From: Narthecium ossifragum
Taxonomy: Eukaryota > Streptophyta > Magnoliopsida > Dioscoreales > Nartheciaceae
Direction: 5' to 3'
Assembly: GCA_963920575.1 (NCBI GenBank)
Contig: OY986965.1
Coordinates: 16,072,290 to 16,136,289 of the forward strand
DNA: 64,000 nucleotides
Position 1 is the stretch's first letter. Every line of letters begins with the position of its first letter. Below are positions 9,742-19,891 of the stretch, piece by piece. A model generated the notes under the pieces. That model was given only the letters and a program-made list of their open reading frames with translations. It was not told the origin of the DNA and did no database searches. A program made the translations under genes and the position numbers.

Positions 9742-10289
9742 GTTTGGTTCGGGGTTAAGCGGAATAGGGTTCAGGGGGTTAGGGGTAAAAAAAATGGGGA
9801 TGAGAAATGAGGGTAAATTTAACCCATTTTTAACGTTTGGCTCAGAAACAGGGGTAAGTTAATGGGTTAAGCTTAGGATAAGGATAAGAATTGTAAAGTG
9901 TATAAAATATATAATATTATAATAGTAGGTAAGCTAGTGGGTTAAGATTATAATATTTGAATTAATTATTAAGTTAATTCAAATGTTTGCACGTAAAGTA
10001 TATAAATTATTTGCATGTAAAGTATACAAAATATATAATATTACAACTCTCTAATGGCTTTAGTTTTGAGTCAGCGAACGCTGACAATCGACCTCAGCAC
10101 CACTCTCACAACCAATTTTGGTTGGAATCAATCCCCAAAACACCGGCTAACCTATCTTTCTCTATTCCATTATTAAGTTAAGTTTTCGGTGTTTGTATGT
10201 TGAACCGTATAAAATTTATACTATTATATTATTACATAAAATAAAGTAAAAATATATTATAATAAAGTATAATATTACCACTCCACCTG

Positions 10290-10560
10290 TCATGTTCGAC
10301 GTCTCCCCCGAGAAATCCCTCTCCTATCAGCGCCCGCTTATTTGCCATCTCCGGCAAACGCCCGCTCCTCCGCTATCGTCAACAACGATGCCCGCTCGTC
10401 CTCCACCGGGTCGTATGGCTCGGCGGTGTTGAGTCCATTCTTGCCCGCGCTGTGGCCGCTAGCGACGTACACGCCTACGACGGACGAGAAGAAGAATCGT
10501 ATCGTCACATGGCATAGCATGGTGACGTGGCATGGTCGTACACATCAATGCATCCCTATG
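10290..10560 (-). other. GC-rich insert in an AT-rich TIR element; possible captured gene fragment
   Basis: A 270-bp GC-rich block stands out sharply from AT-rich surroundings. The minus strand has a 60-residue open frame (10338-10520) beginning MLCHVTIRFFFSSVVGVYVA. I do not recognise the protein. The composition contrast inside a TIR element suggests capture, but this is only inference. Confidence 0.3.
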
Positions 10561-10928
10561 CGGACCCACTTATATTAATATAATAAAAACATTTTAATAT
10601 TTATTATTAAAATAATAGAAAATAATATAAATTTTTCATGATGTAGACCAATCATGATATGACGCGTGGTATGTGGACCCACTTATATTAATATTTTGTT
10701 ACAATAACATATGAATAATATTATTTAATACAATACGCATATGAAAAAATATTATGCGCACACAAAAGTTTTTATACGCTCATAAAAACGCATACAAAAA
10801 TGTTTATAGGCTCCAAAAAATATTTGCACGTAGAAAAATAAACACGCACAAAATATGTTACTAGGCACGTAAATATTTTTATACCATCATAAAAATATTT
10901 GCATGTATTTTTAAAAGCACATAAAAAA

Positions 10929-11128
10929 NNNNNNNNNNNNNNNNNNNNNNNNNNNNNNNNNNNNNNNNNNNNNNNNNNNNNNNNNNNNNNNNNNNNNNNN
11001 NNNNNNNNNNNNNNNNNNNNNNNNNNNNNNNNNNNNNNNNNNNNNNNNNNNNNNNNNNNNNNNNNNNNNNNNNNNNNNNNNNNNNNNNNNNNNNNNNNNN
11101 NNNNNNNNNNNNNNNNNNNNNNNNNNNN
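10929..11128. other. Assembly gap (200 N)
   Basis: Exactly 200 unknown bases. The missing start of the Tekay-like LTR that ends at 12803 probably lies in it. Any open frame running through it is meaningless. Confidence 0.98.
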
Positions 11129-12803
11129 GGGGAATCAGCCGAGGAAAGCGCAGCTAGGTAGGGTTATACCTACTGTGTTCTTTTCGGGTTTTCTTGAGAT
11201 CTAGCCGTTGGATCTTGTTGATCCTTTCTTTGTTGGATTTCTTGTACCGGTTAGAATTACTGATTTAAGTTTCATGTTAATCAGTTGAGATTTGAGTAAG
11301 TTTTATGCAAGATTAGTCTCGGATTTCTAGTTTTCTGCTGTTCTTGAGAAACAGCCGGCTTGCGGCGAGTTTTCCGGCCGGCGAGTACATGATCATGGCT
11401 TTTCATAAACATACGAGTTGTACATCTACTCGTTAGCTTTCTATGCCATCTTGTTTCATATTTTTTCCGATTTTATGTACGATTTGTTATGAATTGTTTG
11501 CTGGAGGGCTGCGTTGCAGCAATTAAGTTGGTAAGTGAGTTGATTAGCGGTTTTGATTTGTATTTTCCCGTTAATCCAACCGTTGGATGATTAGGATTTT
11601 TGGATATGATGATTCTGATTTATACACCTACTGGTGTCTAAGTTGGATCTCGAATCCGACATCGTTTGGATGTCAGATCGACGGGATCAATTAGCCCCTA
11701 AGTTGTGGTTTTGGGTGTTTTGAATATAATATTATATTTCGGAATATAATATTATATTGTGTACTGTTCATCAGCGGTTTTCGGGGTTGCTTCCCGTTGC
11801 AGGAGTCCGCGGTTGACGGTCGCGGTACCGTCGTAATGCCGGGACCCGCTGCGGATCGGCTGGCAGCGGTTGGTGGTACCGCTGCAGCGATCCATTAGAC
11901 CTGTATGATGCTTGACATACTGTTGCATGCTCTGCTTCTTATCTGTGTATGTCATAGCATGCATTGTTGTTGTGTGCATTAGTTGCATTGGTTAGGGCGT
12001 GGGTGATCCTTGGGTCGCCGTCCCGAGGCTGGAAGCTCGGACTTAGCCCTAGGACCGGGGTTGGGTGGTTTGGACCCGGTTTGAATTGTAGTGTCCAGTC
12101 GATTCGATGATAGGCTTAGATGACTGGAGCACTTATGGCTTGATGATTGTAGAGGTCGTGTCGGCCTTGAGTCGGATGCTGAGGTGTAGCCGGTGTCCCA
12201 CTGTGCTGACCCGGGGAGTAGTGAAGTTGCCTACTCTGCTTGTGTGTCGCCAGTGTTGTTCCTGCTTTTGAGTGCTGCTTCTAGGCCTCAGGGACATGCG
12301 GTGGAGTTATGGGACCCCTGTATACACCCAGGTCCTACTTAAGGGCGACACTGTTGCGTTTCCCTCTTCCTTCTGTGTGACGTAGTGTAGATCCCTACTG
12401 AGCTTAGTGCTCACTCCTACCCGGGCTGTATTTTGCAGGTGCAGGTGGCAGTACCTCTTCTGTGGCCCCTACCGGGCAGTTGGTTGGCGGTGCGGCGGCG
12501 CCAGGTGGAGTCTGAGAGGTGGTGATCCTTTACAGCATTTATCCTATGTTAGTCTCATACGGGAGTAATGTTGTATTTGAACTCCCCCCTCTCCGAGGAT
12601 TATGTATATTAAATCTTTTTCAGTTTTAAATCTGTGGTTCGAGGCTTCATTATTATATTGTCTTTTAATTGGGGGTTTTTTGATGATTTGCTAAGGAGAC
12701 CAATAGGTTAGAGGGAACCCTCGCCAGCTTTGTTTTCCGTGTTTTGTAGGTTCCGGTTCGCGTTGCCCGACCCGGTTGGGCTTTCGCGGGTCGGGGCGCG
12801 ACA
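11129..12803 (+). mobile_element. Tekay-like LTR, 3' part (start lost in the gap)
   Basis: It matches, in opposite orientation, the solo LTR at 53656-56085 and, in the same orientation, 58091-60284. Shared words include GGGTCGCCGTCCCGAGGCT, GGTCGTGTCGGCC and ACCAATAGGTTAGAGGGA. It ends GGGTCGGGGCGCGACA at 12803, followed by ACCCT. With no pol or PBS after it, it is probably a solo LTR. Confidence 0.75.
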
Positions 12804-12809
12804 ACCCTT

Positions 12810-12812
<3 letters not shown>

Positions 12813-12855
<43 letters not shown>
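12813..12855. repeat. (TA)n microsatellite
   Basis: About 21 uninterrupted TA units just inside the right end of the TIR element. Confidence 0.95.
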
Positions 12856-12907
12856 CGTTTGGGGATAAGAAGGGGCCCGGTTCTTACCCCCATTGCCAAA
12901 CGGGGGC

Positions 12908-13009
12908 TAAAAGTCCTCGCAGCTCAGTGAGATTTTTTGGCGTCGACAACCATTGCATTGCAACAATTTTCTGGGGGTTGACACGAATGACAGTATGCGA
13001 GATGATGTG
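12908..13009 (-). pseudogene. Chromovirus RT C-terminal piece (piece 4)
   Basis: On the minus strand: IISHTVIRVNPQKIVAMQWL and then LTELRGL, the connection segment of gypsy RT. The upstream edge is the ATGTG TSD (13005-13009) of the solo LTR at 13010-19891; the matching copy is at 19892-19896. Confidence 0.85.
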
Positions 13010-13073
13010 CGATGAATAAATTTTATATCTCGCAATTATACGAATCGGTGAAATCAATATAGCAGCGAGACGA

Positions 13074-13925
13074 TGATACGAGGTCGAACCGAGCCATTCC
13101 ATGAAGGGACCCACGTCCTTGCTTGGATGGGCCCACGCCAAGGAGTTGGCTGCACCCAAGTCCCTTTGGGCGTTCTAAGCTCAGCCGGCCAAAGGAATCC
13201 TATTCCTAGCTGGTTTGCTTACTTAGATGCTTTCCTAGTTAGTAGTTATCATGATTGAGTCAGTTTCCTAGTTTGAGTTTAGTTTATGATTTGCTTTATT
13301 AGTTCCTATTAAGAGTCCTAGTAATCAGGAAGTTTGAGTTATGATTGAGTCTTAGTAGGAAAGTATGGTTATTTGCTGATTAAAGTAAGGTAGTTCTCTA
13401 GTTGGAGTAGAACTCTCTTGAAGCCTCTATAAAAAGACCTCTATAGCTTGTATTAGGTCATGGACGAATTTATGAGAGTTATTATTTAGTAGAGATAAAT
13501 CTTACGAGTAGAAGTAATATAGGAGTAGCTGTAACCCTAGTTTCCACAGAAATCCACCAGCCACCTTCATCTCTCTCCTGCCGGATTCTTTCTCCACCAG
13601 CCGGCCACCATCCATTGCCGTCCACCGCTGCCATCTACAGTGCACGTCCCCATCACCGGCGTCCCCTTGGCTGCCGTGCTTCCTTCCTCCACGTTCTCCA
13701 AGGCTTGGATCTCCAAGAGAAGCCAACCAACCCTAGAGGAGCTGCAAGTTATCCCTCTTCTCATCCGTCTCCTCCTCTAGTCTTCGCCTTCCTCGTCGAA
13801 TACCTAGGGTCCTTATCCTAAAACCCTAAAGGTATCTCTCGACCTAGCCATAGATTTGGCTAAAGAGGATCTGAGATAAGGCAAGAGACCCGGTACGAAA
13901 GCCCTTGAGAAGGTGCATCGTATCA
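13074..13925 (+). mobile_element. 5' LTR of non-autonomous element copy 1
   Basis: Contains a TATA box, CCTCTATAAAAAGACC, near 13425-13440 and probable transcribed leader downstream. Same length as the 3' LTR. Confidence 0.9.
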
Positions 13926-13942
13926 ACTTTATCAGAGCTCTT
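13926..13942 (+). promoter_or_regulatory. Primer-binding site, initiator tRNA-Met like
   Basis: ACTTTATCAGAGCTC follows the LTR and resembles TGGTATCAGAGC with two changes. Copy 2 has the unaltered TTGGTATCAGAGCTC in the same place. Confidence 0.6.
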
Positions 13943-13985
13943 TCCTCTTACCTGTGCCCTCCCGAATCCTTCCGAAGGAGTCCAC

Positions 13986-15533
13986 ATGGCAGGAAGAGTA
14001 CCTGGCCAAAACCCTAGTTATACCGTGAAGTGCTCAAACCCTACACGGATCACTGTTCATCCGACCAGACCTACTCCTATACCTGGTCGAATCCCTCTCC
14101 CACATCATTATCCCTTACCTTCATCATCATCCCTACGGAACCCTAACCCTAACCAACCTCCTGTCCCTACCTATAATCCTGCCTATCACCCACCTTACAC
14201 TCCGCCTGCCTATGAACCGAGCCAGTATCCAAACCTTGAGCCCTCTATCCATCCCTCACCCATAGCTGGTCCCACTACCCTTTCTCCGCCACCATACCAG
14301 CAGCCTATGCCACCTCCCTACGCACCGTACAACCCTATTCCTCCCTACAATCCATCACCACCGTATCAGCCATTATCTACTACTCCCTACAACCAATCCA
14401 AACCTACAAACACCAATGGCTATTTGAGTACAACTTGGACTTCGAATCCTACTGGAACTAGGATTACAAATCCTGCTCCAACTAGGAATCTGAATCAAAC
14501 TCAGAGTACGACTTGGACTCAAAATCCTACTGGAACTAGGATTACAAATCCTACTCCAACTAAGAATCCTAATCAAACTTGGAGTACTGCTTACCCTATC
14601 GTTGAACAATGGAAGGAAGCTGTACAAAGTTGGAGCCCTCTACCTTACCCTTCTGTAGAACAGTGGAAAGCAATGATCAAACGATATTCTCCTACGAATC
14701 TGTCAAGCCCTACCAGAGTTCAGATTTCCAGAGAAAATCCCATTCTAGTTACAACTTGGGTTGCAAAACCTAAACCTAGCTCAACCTGGATTAGGACTCC
14801 TCATACTCCACCTACCCCCGAGCTTCCCCTTGACCCAACCCATAAACAACACTCGCTGCCCCCTTACCCAACCACACCACATCCCAGCCCAGTCAACATC
14901 CATGAAGCTGCAGCCACCGACCTCACCTTTGTTGAAGAACTCCCCACACCATGTAACCTCCACCAAGGTCCCCCTCAAAGCCACCCAACCTCTCCACCCA
15001 TAGCCATTCCATGTACAAACCTGCTGGCTCTCAACTCCATCTTTCCCCACTCCGGCGACAAACCTCAAGGAAGTCACGGTCTACCTCTGCCCAAGACTAC
15101 TACCCTGACCTCCTACGGCCCACTGAAGGATCTTCTGGGGCAACAAAGGCCGTCCCCTAAACCTCCTGACCCCTTCCTCGACATTACCAAGGCCGGCTCC
15201 AAACCCCAACCACCAGAACTGACACCCATCCAGATTCACCCCATTGGGTCGAACCCCCATCCTATCATCCCCCCTTTTCCATGGGATCCATACCCTGATG
15301 AACATCCCTTACCGGCGACCAAGTTCAGTTCCCTCTCAGTTGCCAGAGCCACTCAGCTATCTGATCAGATCGAATCAAATCACTACGGTTTGAACCTGAT
15401 CAAACTCCGACTCCATCACCTACAATTGGTCGAGTCAGATTGCAGCTTACAAGATTTGGTCAGATTCCATCCAAGCACAACCAGGTTTGGTTATACAACC
15501 AGATCCGACCAAGCTCAGATCAGACCAAGCTAA
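13986..15533 (+). CDS. Proline-rich protein of the non-autonomous element (unknown function)
   Basis: The ATG at 13986 opens a 515-codon frame, beginning MAGRVPGQNPSYTVK. Residues ~30-160 are very rich in Pro, Tyr and Thr (PPYTPPAYEPSQYPNLEP, PPPYAPYNPIPPYNPS). They are followed by a 26-residue in-frame tandem duplication carrying TWTxNPTGTRITNP (78-bp period at about 14432 and 14510), then YPIVEQWKEAVQSW / YPSVEQWKAMIKRY repeats, then a hydrophilic tail. There is no zinc knuckle, protease or RT motif. Composition resembles a cell-wall extensin, but there is no signal peptide and the frame lies between LTRs. It may act as a gag-like structural protein, or may be non-functional. Confidence 0.55.
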   Translation: MAGRVPGQNPSYTVKCSNPTRITVHPTRPTPIPGRIPLPHHYPLPSSSSLRNPNPNQPPVPTYNPAYHPPYTPPAYEPSQYPNLEPSIHPSPIAGPTTLSPPPYQQPMPPPYAPYNPIPPYNPSPPYQPLSTTPYNQSKPTNTNGYLSTTWTSNPTGTRITNPAPTRNLNQTQSTTWTQNPTGTRITNPTPTKNPNQTWSTAYPIVEQWKEAVQSWSPLPYPSVEQWKAMIKRYSPTNLSSPTRVQISRENPILVTTWVAKPKPSSTWIRTPHTPPTPELPLDPTHKQHSLPPYPTTPHPSPVNIHEAAATDLTFVEELPTPCNLHQGPPQSHPTSPPIAIPCTNLLALNSIFPHSGDKPQGSHGLPLPKTTTLTSYGPLKDLLGQQRPSPKPPDPFLDITKAGSKPQPPELTPIQIHPIGSNPHPIIPPFPWDPYPDEHPLPATKFSSLSVARATQLSDQIESNHYGLNLIKLRLHHLQLVESDCSLQDLVRFHPSTTRFGYTTRSDQAQIRPS

Positions 15534-15976
15534 GTCAGACTCAATTGGATGCAGCCAGAATCAATCCGGCTAGATCTGATTGCACCCAGCCAAGCTCCAT
15601 CAAGCTCAGTCAAACTGAACCTGATCAAGATCCAAATAGTGCAGCAGAAGCGTGGCCCAGCCGACTTCACTTCAGACTGGGCCAAAGCGAGCTTGACTCA
15701 GCATCAAGCCAAGACCCTGCACATCCGACCAGGCCATGGAGATCAGATCCCATCCTATGGTCATGGGTGACACTACTCATGGGACGTGACGAGGATGATC
15801 CAGGAGAACCATTGAAGATCCTATGCTTTGAGCCACCTGAACCATCAGATCGTCCCCCGGATGCTCCGTCCTCGGCACGACTGTATCCAGCCGCTGTCTT
15901 GGGTCTACTTCCATCTTGGAAGGATTTGATTCAGGTCGACCGAGTCTTTGACCTAGGACACCAGCACTTGAGGTGA
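15440..15976 (+). CDS. Second frame of the non-autonomous element, with a conserved C-terminal block
   Basis: The frame is open for 178 codons, overlaps the previous one by 94 nt in another register and has no ATG at its start (first possible codon TTG), so it may be reached by frameshift or be the broken 3' half of one protein. Its C-terminal part carries LHFRLGQSELDSASS, then PWRSDPILWSW, then DEDDPGEPLKI and PEPSDRPPDAPS. The same block occurs in the element on the other strand (26457-27950), with mostly conservative differences. I do not recognise any known domain. Confidence 0.55.
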   Translation: MQLTRFGQIPSKHNQVWLYNQIRPSSDQTKLSQTQLDAARINPARSDCTQPSSIKLSQTEPDQDPNSAAEAWPSRLHFRLGQSELDSASSQDPAHPTRPWRSDPILWSWVTLLMGRDEDDPGEPLKILCFEPPEPSDRPPDAPSSARLYPAAVLGLLPSWKDLIQVDRVFDLGHQHLR

Positions 15977-16315
15977 CCCCATCGTCAATCTACAGCCGCC
16001 CTCTACTTCTTGGAGTTCCAGAGGCCGCCAGATCCACCTAAGTTTCAGCCTCCTCCTTCTAGACCGACAACATGGCTCTTTGATTCACCGATCCGGTTAC
16101 CACCTGATCCACCATGGGTGCGACCAGGGTTCTCACCAGCTGCATGGCCCCCTGATTCAATGGCCCAGTTACCATTAGATCTACCATAGGCCAGACCGGG
16201 ATTCTCACCGCCGAGTACAGAGCAACAGTTGCGGTCCAGCCACATCACTCCGATTAGAGAAGAGAAGAGCCCTCTTTCCTCATCACATTCAGGCCTTGAG
16301 GACAAGGCCAATTTC
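15977..16315 (+). other. 3' untranslated interior of non-autonomous element copy 1
   Basis: No long frame on the plus strand. Near its end it has the segment GGCCTTGAGGACAAGGCCAA, which is also found in copy 2 next to its PPT and resembles the region just before the PPT of autonomous chromoviruses. Confidence 0.6.
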
Positions 16316-16329
16316 GAAGGGAGGAGAGA
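16316..16329 (+). promoter_or_regulatory. Polypurine tract of copy 1
   Basis: GAAGGGAGGAGAGA directly before the 3' LTR start TGATACGAGG. Confidence 0.8.
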
Positions 16330-17181
16330 TGATACGAGGTCGAACCGAGCCATTTCAAGAAGGGACCCACGTTCTTGCTTGGATGGGCCCACGCCAAGGA
16401 GTTGGCTGCACCCAAGTCCCTTTGGGCGTTCTAAGCTCAGCCGGCCAAAGGAATCCTATTCCTAGCTGGTTTGCTTACTTAGATGATTTCCCAGTTAGTA
16501 GTTATCTTGATTGAGTCAGTTTCCTAGTTTGAGTTTAGTTTATGATTTGCTTTATTAGTTCCTATTAAGAGTCCTAGTAATCAGGAAGTTTGAGTTATGA
16601 TTGAGTCTTAGTAGGAAAGTATGGTTATTTGCTGATTAAAGCAAGGTAGTTCTCTAGTTGGAGTAGAACTCTCTTGAAGCCTCTATAAAAAGACCTCTAT
16701 AGCTTGTATTAGGTCATGGACGAATTTATGAGAGTTATTATTTAGTAGAGATAAATCTTACGAGTAGAAGTAATATAGGAGTAGCTGTAACCCTAGTTTC
16801 CACAGAAATCCACCAGCCACCTTCATCTCTCTCCTGCCGGATTCTTTCTCCACCAGCCGGCCACCATCCATTGCCGTCCACCGCTGCCATCTACAGTGCA
16901 CGTCCCCATCACCGGCGTCCCCTTGGCTGCCGTGCTTCCTTCCCCGACGTTCTCCAAGGCTTGGATCTCCAAGAGAAGCCAGCCAACCCTAGAGGAGCTG
17001 CAAGGTATCCCTCTTCTCATCCGTCTCCTCCTCTAGTCTTCGCCTTCCTCGTCGAATACCTAGGGTCCTTCTCCTAAAACCCTAAAGGTATCTCTCGACC
17101 TAGCCATAGATTTGGCTAAAGAGGATCTGAGATAAGGCAAGAGACCCGGTACGAAAGCCCTTGAGAAGGTGCATCGTATCA
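16330..17181 (+). mobile_element. 3' LTR of non-autonomous element copy 1
   Basis: 852 bp, about a dozen differences from the 5' LTR, followed by the GACGA TSD. Confidence 0.9.
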
Positions 17182-17874
17182 GACGAGTATCGTACCCACA
17201 GAGATTTGCAAAGATTATTAGGGTAAAATCCTAAAGAAGAACAAAAAGTAAAGAAAGTAAAAAAGTGAAGTAAGAAACAAGAAGTGTTCAAAGTAAAATA
17301 TCTAACAATGAAGTAAGAAAGTGATAGAAGTATGATAGATCAAGACTAAGGTTCCGATTTCACCATAATATTATGATTCTATGCATTGAAGTAGCAAAAT
17401 CTTAATTTAATTGTAAGGGTTCATTCTTCCAATATCTCGACGATTCCTTCGACCGCGGTGTCACCAAGTATCTTTAACTAACCCTATCTAATGAACCCAT
17501 AGCTAAGTTTTGTCAATCAAGAATCTATTAAGTTCTGAAGAACAATTGTGAACCAAGAACATCTCAACTTGAACCCAACTTCGACATAAACCCAGGCATT
17601 CATAGATCACACAAGATTAGGGATGAACTATCGCCTAATCTCACAGTAGACTAAAATAAAAAGTAGAATAATGTTTAAGTTCTACAGTACCTCTACTGGC
17701 CAAATAAAAAGTAGGCTAAAATACCTTTTTGGTCCCCCTAGTTTCAGGATAATGTTTAATAGGTCCCTATAGATCTAATTTACCCAATTTGACCCATGTA
17801 GTTTTCAATTTATGCCAATGTGAGCCTCACCCTCGCCTGCCGTTAGAAAACCAACGGCGCTGTTGTCACGTGGG

Positions 17875-18240
17875 ATCACGTGACCCCACGTGACAACGTT
17901 GCCCTCCCTGGCGGCATCGGGTCCTTGGTGAGTAGTGCTGCGATGAGATCCCTGGCGGCAGACTCGGACGTGGAGCTCGGCGGTGCGGGGAATGCAAGGG
18001 GCTGCTTGATGATGCTTCGGAGAGTGGACTTGTTGGTAGAGCCCACGAAGGGCATCTGGCCGTAGAGGAGCTCGTATAGGAGAATGTCGTAGGCCAACCA
18101 GTCGATGGCATCCGGCCGGAGGCGACTTCGGGGGGCATGTACTCGTGGGTCCTGACGAAGGACTTGGGGCGGGCGGCTCTTCGATGAACCGGAGGTCGGG
18201 AAGCGGATGCAAGACGAACCGACGAGGGGAGAAGAGCTGC
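17875..18240 (-). pseudogene. Captured AGC-type protein kinase fragment (PINOID/D6PK-like)
   Basis: The minus strand shows SFVRTHEYMPPEVASG (activation-segment region, normally GTHEYLAPE) at about 18168-18112. After a frameshift come ILLYELLYGQMPFVGSTNKS and ARDLIAALLTKDP. This is the C-lobe of a plant AGC group VIII kinase. The glycine loop, catalytic loop and C-terminal tail are missing. STLRSIIKQPLAFP is closest to the PINOID-like members as I know them; the subfamily is uncertain. Confidence 0.8.
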
Positions 18241-18344
18241 TCTGGGAGGCAAGAGGGTTTTCATGGGAGCAGGCCGGGAGGTGGTCGTCGTCATTGTTGA
18301 GCCCAAGGTGCTCTATGGTGGGAGAGGCGGTGGACTCAGGGAGA

Positions 18345-18560
18345 GGTCGACATCAGACAGCTGATGAGCAATGAGTTTGTTGAAGTGATGGTCCTCGATG
18401 GCTGCTTCGCGCTCGAGCTCTTCCGCGGCGTCGCCGGAGAAGGGGGCTTCAAGGGCTCGGGTACTCCCTGTACGACCCCGTCTTCGCCATGCGCGACACC
18501 ATGCACTCCGTCCAACGCGACATGATCATGCTGGAGAACCAGATCCCCCTGTTCATCGGT
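18345..18560 (+). pseudogene. Captured DUF247-family gene fragment
   Basis: The plus strand reads FVEVMVLDGCFALELFRGV and, one frame over, YDPVFAMRDTMHSVQRDMIM and LENQIPLFI, the order and motifs of the plant DUF247 (UPF0481) family. A missing base near 18460 shifts the frame. Only about 70 residues are present, then low-complexity Gly/Glu sequence leads into the terminal repeat. Confidence 0.8.
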
Positions 18561-19891
18561 GCTGCCGAAGGTGGAGGAGAAGGGGATGGAGAGGTAAAGG
18601 CAGAGGCAGCCGAAGGTGGGGGAGAAGGGGTAACGTGACCCCACATGGCAACGGGGACCGCGCCGTTGGTTTTCTAACTGCAAATGAGGGCGTGGCCCAC
18701 ATTGACACAATTAGAAAGTTTGAGAACCAAATTGGCTAAATTACAACTATAGGGACCTATTAAGCATTATCCTGAAACTACAGGGACCAAAAAGGTATTT
18801 TAGCCTAAAAAGTATTAAGATCTCAGTTATAATACTGAATGAAACAAGGAATATAAACTAATTAAACAAGTTGACTCAATAACATAGAATGAATCTATCA
18901 GGTTACATCGGTTTCTTAACAAGGAGATTAGCCACTCATGTGTAGCATGAAGACAACCAAAGTGTTCCTATGAATCATATTATAGCCAAGAATAAAGATA
19001 GAATAAAAACTCTCTGCAGCTTCCACCATTGGTCCTCTCTCTCTCTCCTGCTGTTTTTTTATCCTCCCTTTCTTCTCTCTGCTGCTTTTCTCCCCCTCGT
19101 TCTTCTCTCTCTGCTATTTTCCTGTTTTCAAAACACAACCCCAAACAGGAAATTTCCGTCCTGTTAATTGATGCCCAATTTTCTCCATTCATATCATCGT
19201 TTTTTGGAAAGTCATCAACAGGAAAATTGTAGGTCCTTCTCTTAGCTTTCCGCAGACATTAAGATCGCCCAATTTGGAAATCTGTAGCAGAAGTTATACC
19301 CAAAATACCAGAGACTATTTAAAAAAATCCGAGAATAGATTGTCAAAAGATGTCTATTAGCTTCTTTATTTCAATTAGAACTTGGACTTTGGTTATCTTT
19401 TCATATCCACAGACCTCTAGCCTCTTCTGGACACTTGTTAACCAATAAATAATTGAATTGCCACCAAATCTGATTGCCATGTTAACAAAATTCGGTATTA
19501 CTTTCAACACTGTCATTGATACTAAAAGTGTTGTAGTTTCCTCTAAAAAACTCGAAATCTTGAACCGTAAAATTCTCCATAAACTAGACTTCCAAATCTT
19601 TCTAATAATATATGGAACATCATCCGGTTCTTCCTGAGCAGATACAGTTTAACCTTCGAAGATGACCCATCTGCACAAGCAGTTCTTTTGACTTCCAATT
19701 CAAGATGCAACTTTTAGTAATCTTTTCCCCTTCTTTTCCCCTTTTACCTCCTATTTACTGCATTTCTCAAACAGCTTTGTGAAGCAACATACAAGTGTAA
19801 AAACAGTACTAAAGAGGTTGATTGAGGCAGACGAATCTAGCAATTGGGTTGGTTATAAGGCTATTCAGAGTGCGATTTTATGCACTCATCA

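Larger units (their letters stand above)
9742..12907. mobile_element. TIR DNA transposon (family undetermined) containing an assembly gap and a Tekay-like LTR
   Basis: The left end (GTTTGGTTCGGGGTTAAG) and the reverse complement of the right end (GTTTGGCAATGGGGGTAAG) are similar over about 20 bp. The element lies exactly between two abutting halves of the chromovirus RT frame. No TSD could be recognised. The interior left half is AT-rich (9880-10920) with one GC-rich stretch; the right half is occupied by a nested LTR. Confidence 0.45.
13074..17181 (+). mobile_element. Non-autonomous LTR retrotransposon (copy 1 of a two-copy family)
   Basis: A complete 4108-bp element. Both LTRs are 852 bp (13074-13925, 16330-17181), starting TGATACGAGGTCGAACC and ending GCATCGTATCA. 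The perfect TSD GACGA is at 13069-13073 and 17182-17186. The LTRs differ at roughly a dozen positions by eye, so insertion is fairly recent. Primer site and PPT are present. There is no protease, RT or integrase: the 2.4-kb interior carries only two overlapping frames of unknown function. A second copy on the opposite strand spans 25259-33010. Confidence 0.9.
17714..18805. mobile_element. Pack-MULE with AGC-kinase and DUF247 fragments
   Basis: 1092 bp. The ends GGCTAAAATACCTTTTTGGT are perfect inverted repeats, and similarity continues for about 165 bp (GGTCCCTATAG, AGAAAACCAACGGCGC). The 9-bp TSD TAAAAAGTA is at 17705-17713 and 18806-18814, typical of Mutator-like elements. The interior holds two fragments of different genes in opposite orientation and no transposase. 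It is inserted in the Athila-related solo LTR. Confidence 0.9.
13010..19891 (-). mobile_element. Solo LTR related to Athila, split by two later insertions
   Basis: Read on the minus strand it starts TGATGAGTGCATAAAATCGC at 19891 and ends near 13010. After subtracting the element at 13074-17181 and the MULE at 17714-18805 (with their TSDs) about 1.67 kb remains, close to the 1.57-1.65 kb of the Athila LTRs. It shares with them the stretch around 19530-19640 (AAACTAGACTTCCAAATCTT, ACCGTAAAATTCTCC). The TSD ATGTG is perfect (13005-13009, 19892-19896). The 3' terminal dinucleotide appears as CG rather than CA. No PPT, PBS or coding sequence is present. Confidence 0.75.

Noticed and set aside
10899..11204. 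101-codon frame
   Set aside because: It runs through the 200-N assembly gap.
15165..15305. Minus-strand frames in the interior of the non-autonomous element
   Set aside because: Antisense shadows of the Pro-rich frame.
13905..15533. 542-codon Pro/Tyr-rich frame resembling a host extensin gene
   Set aside because: It lies between two 852-bp LTRs with PBS and PPT and has no signal peptide; it belongs to the retroelement. The first in-frame ATG is at 13986.
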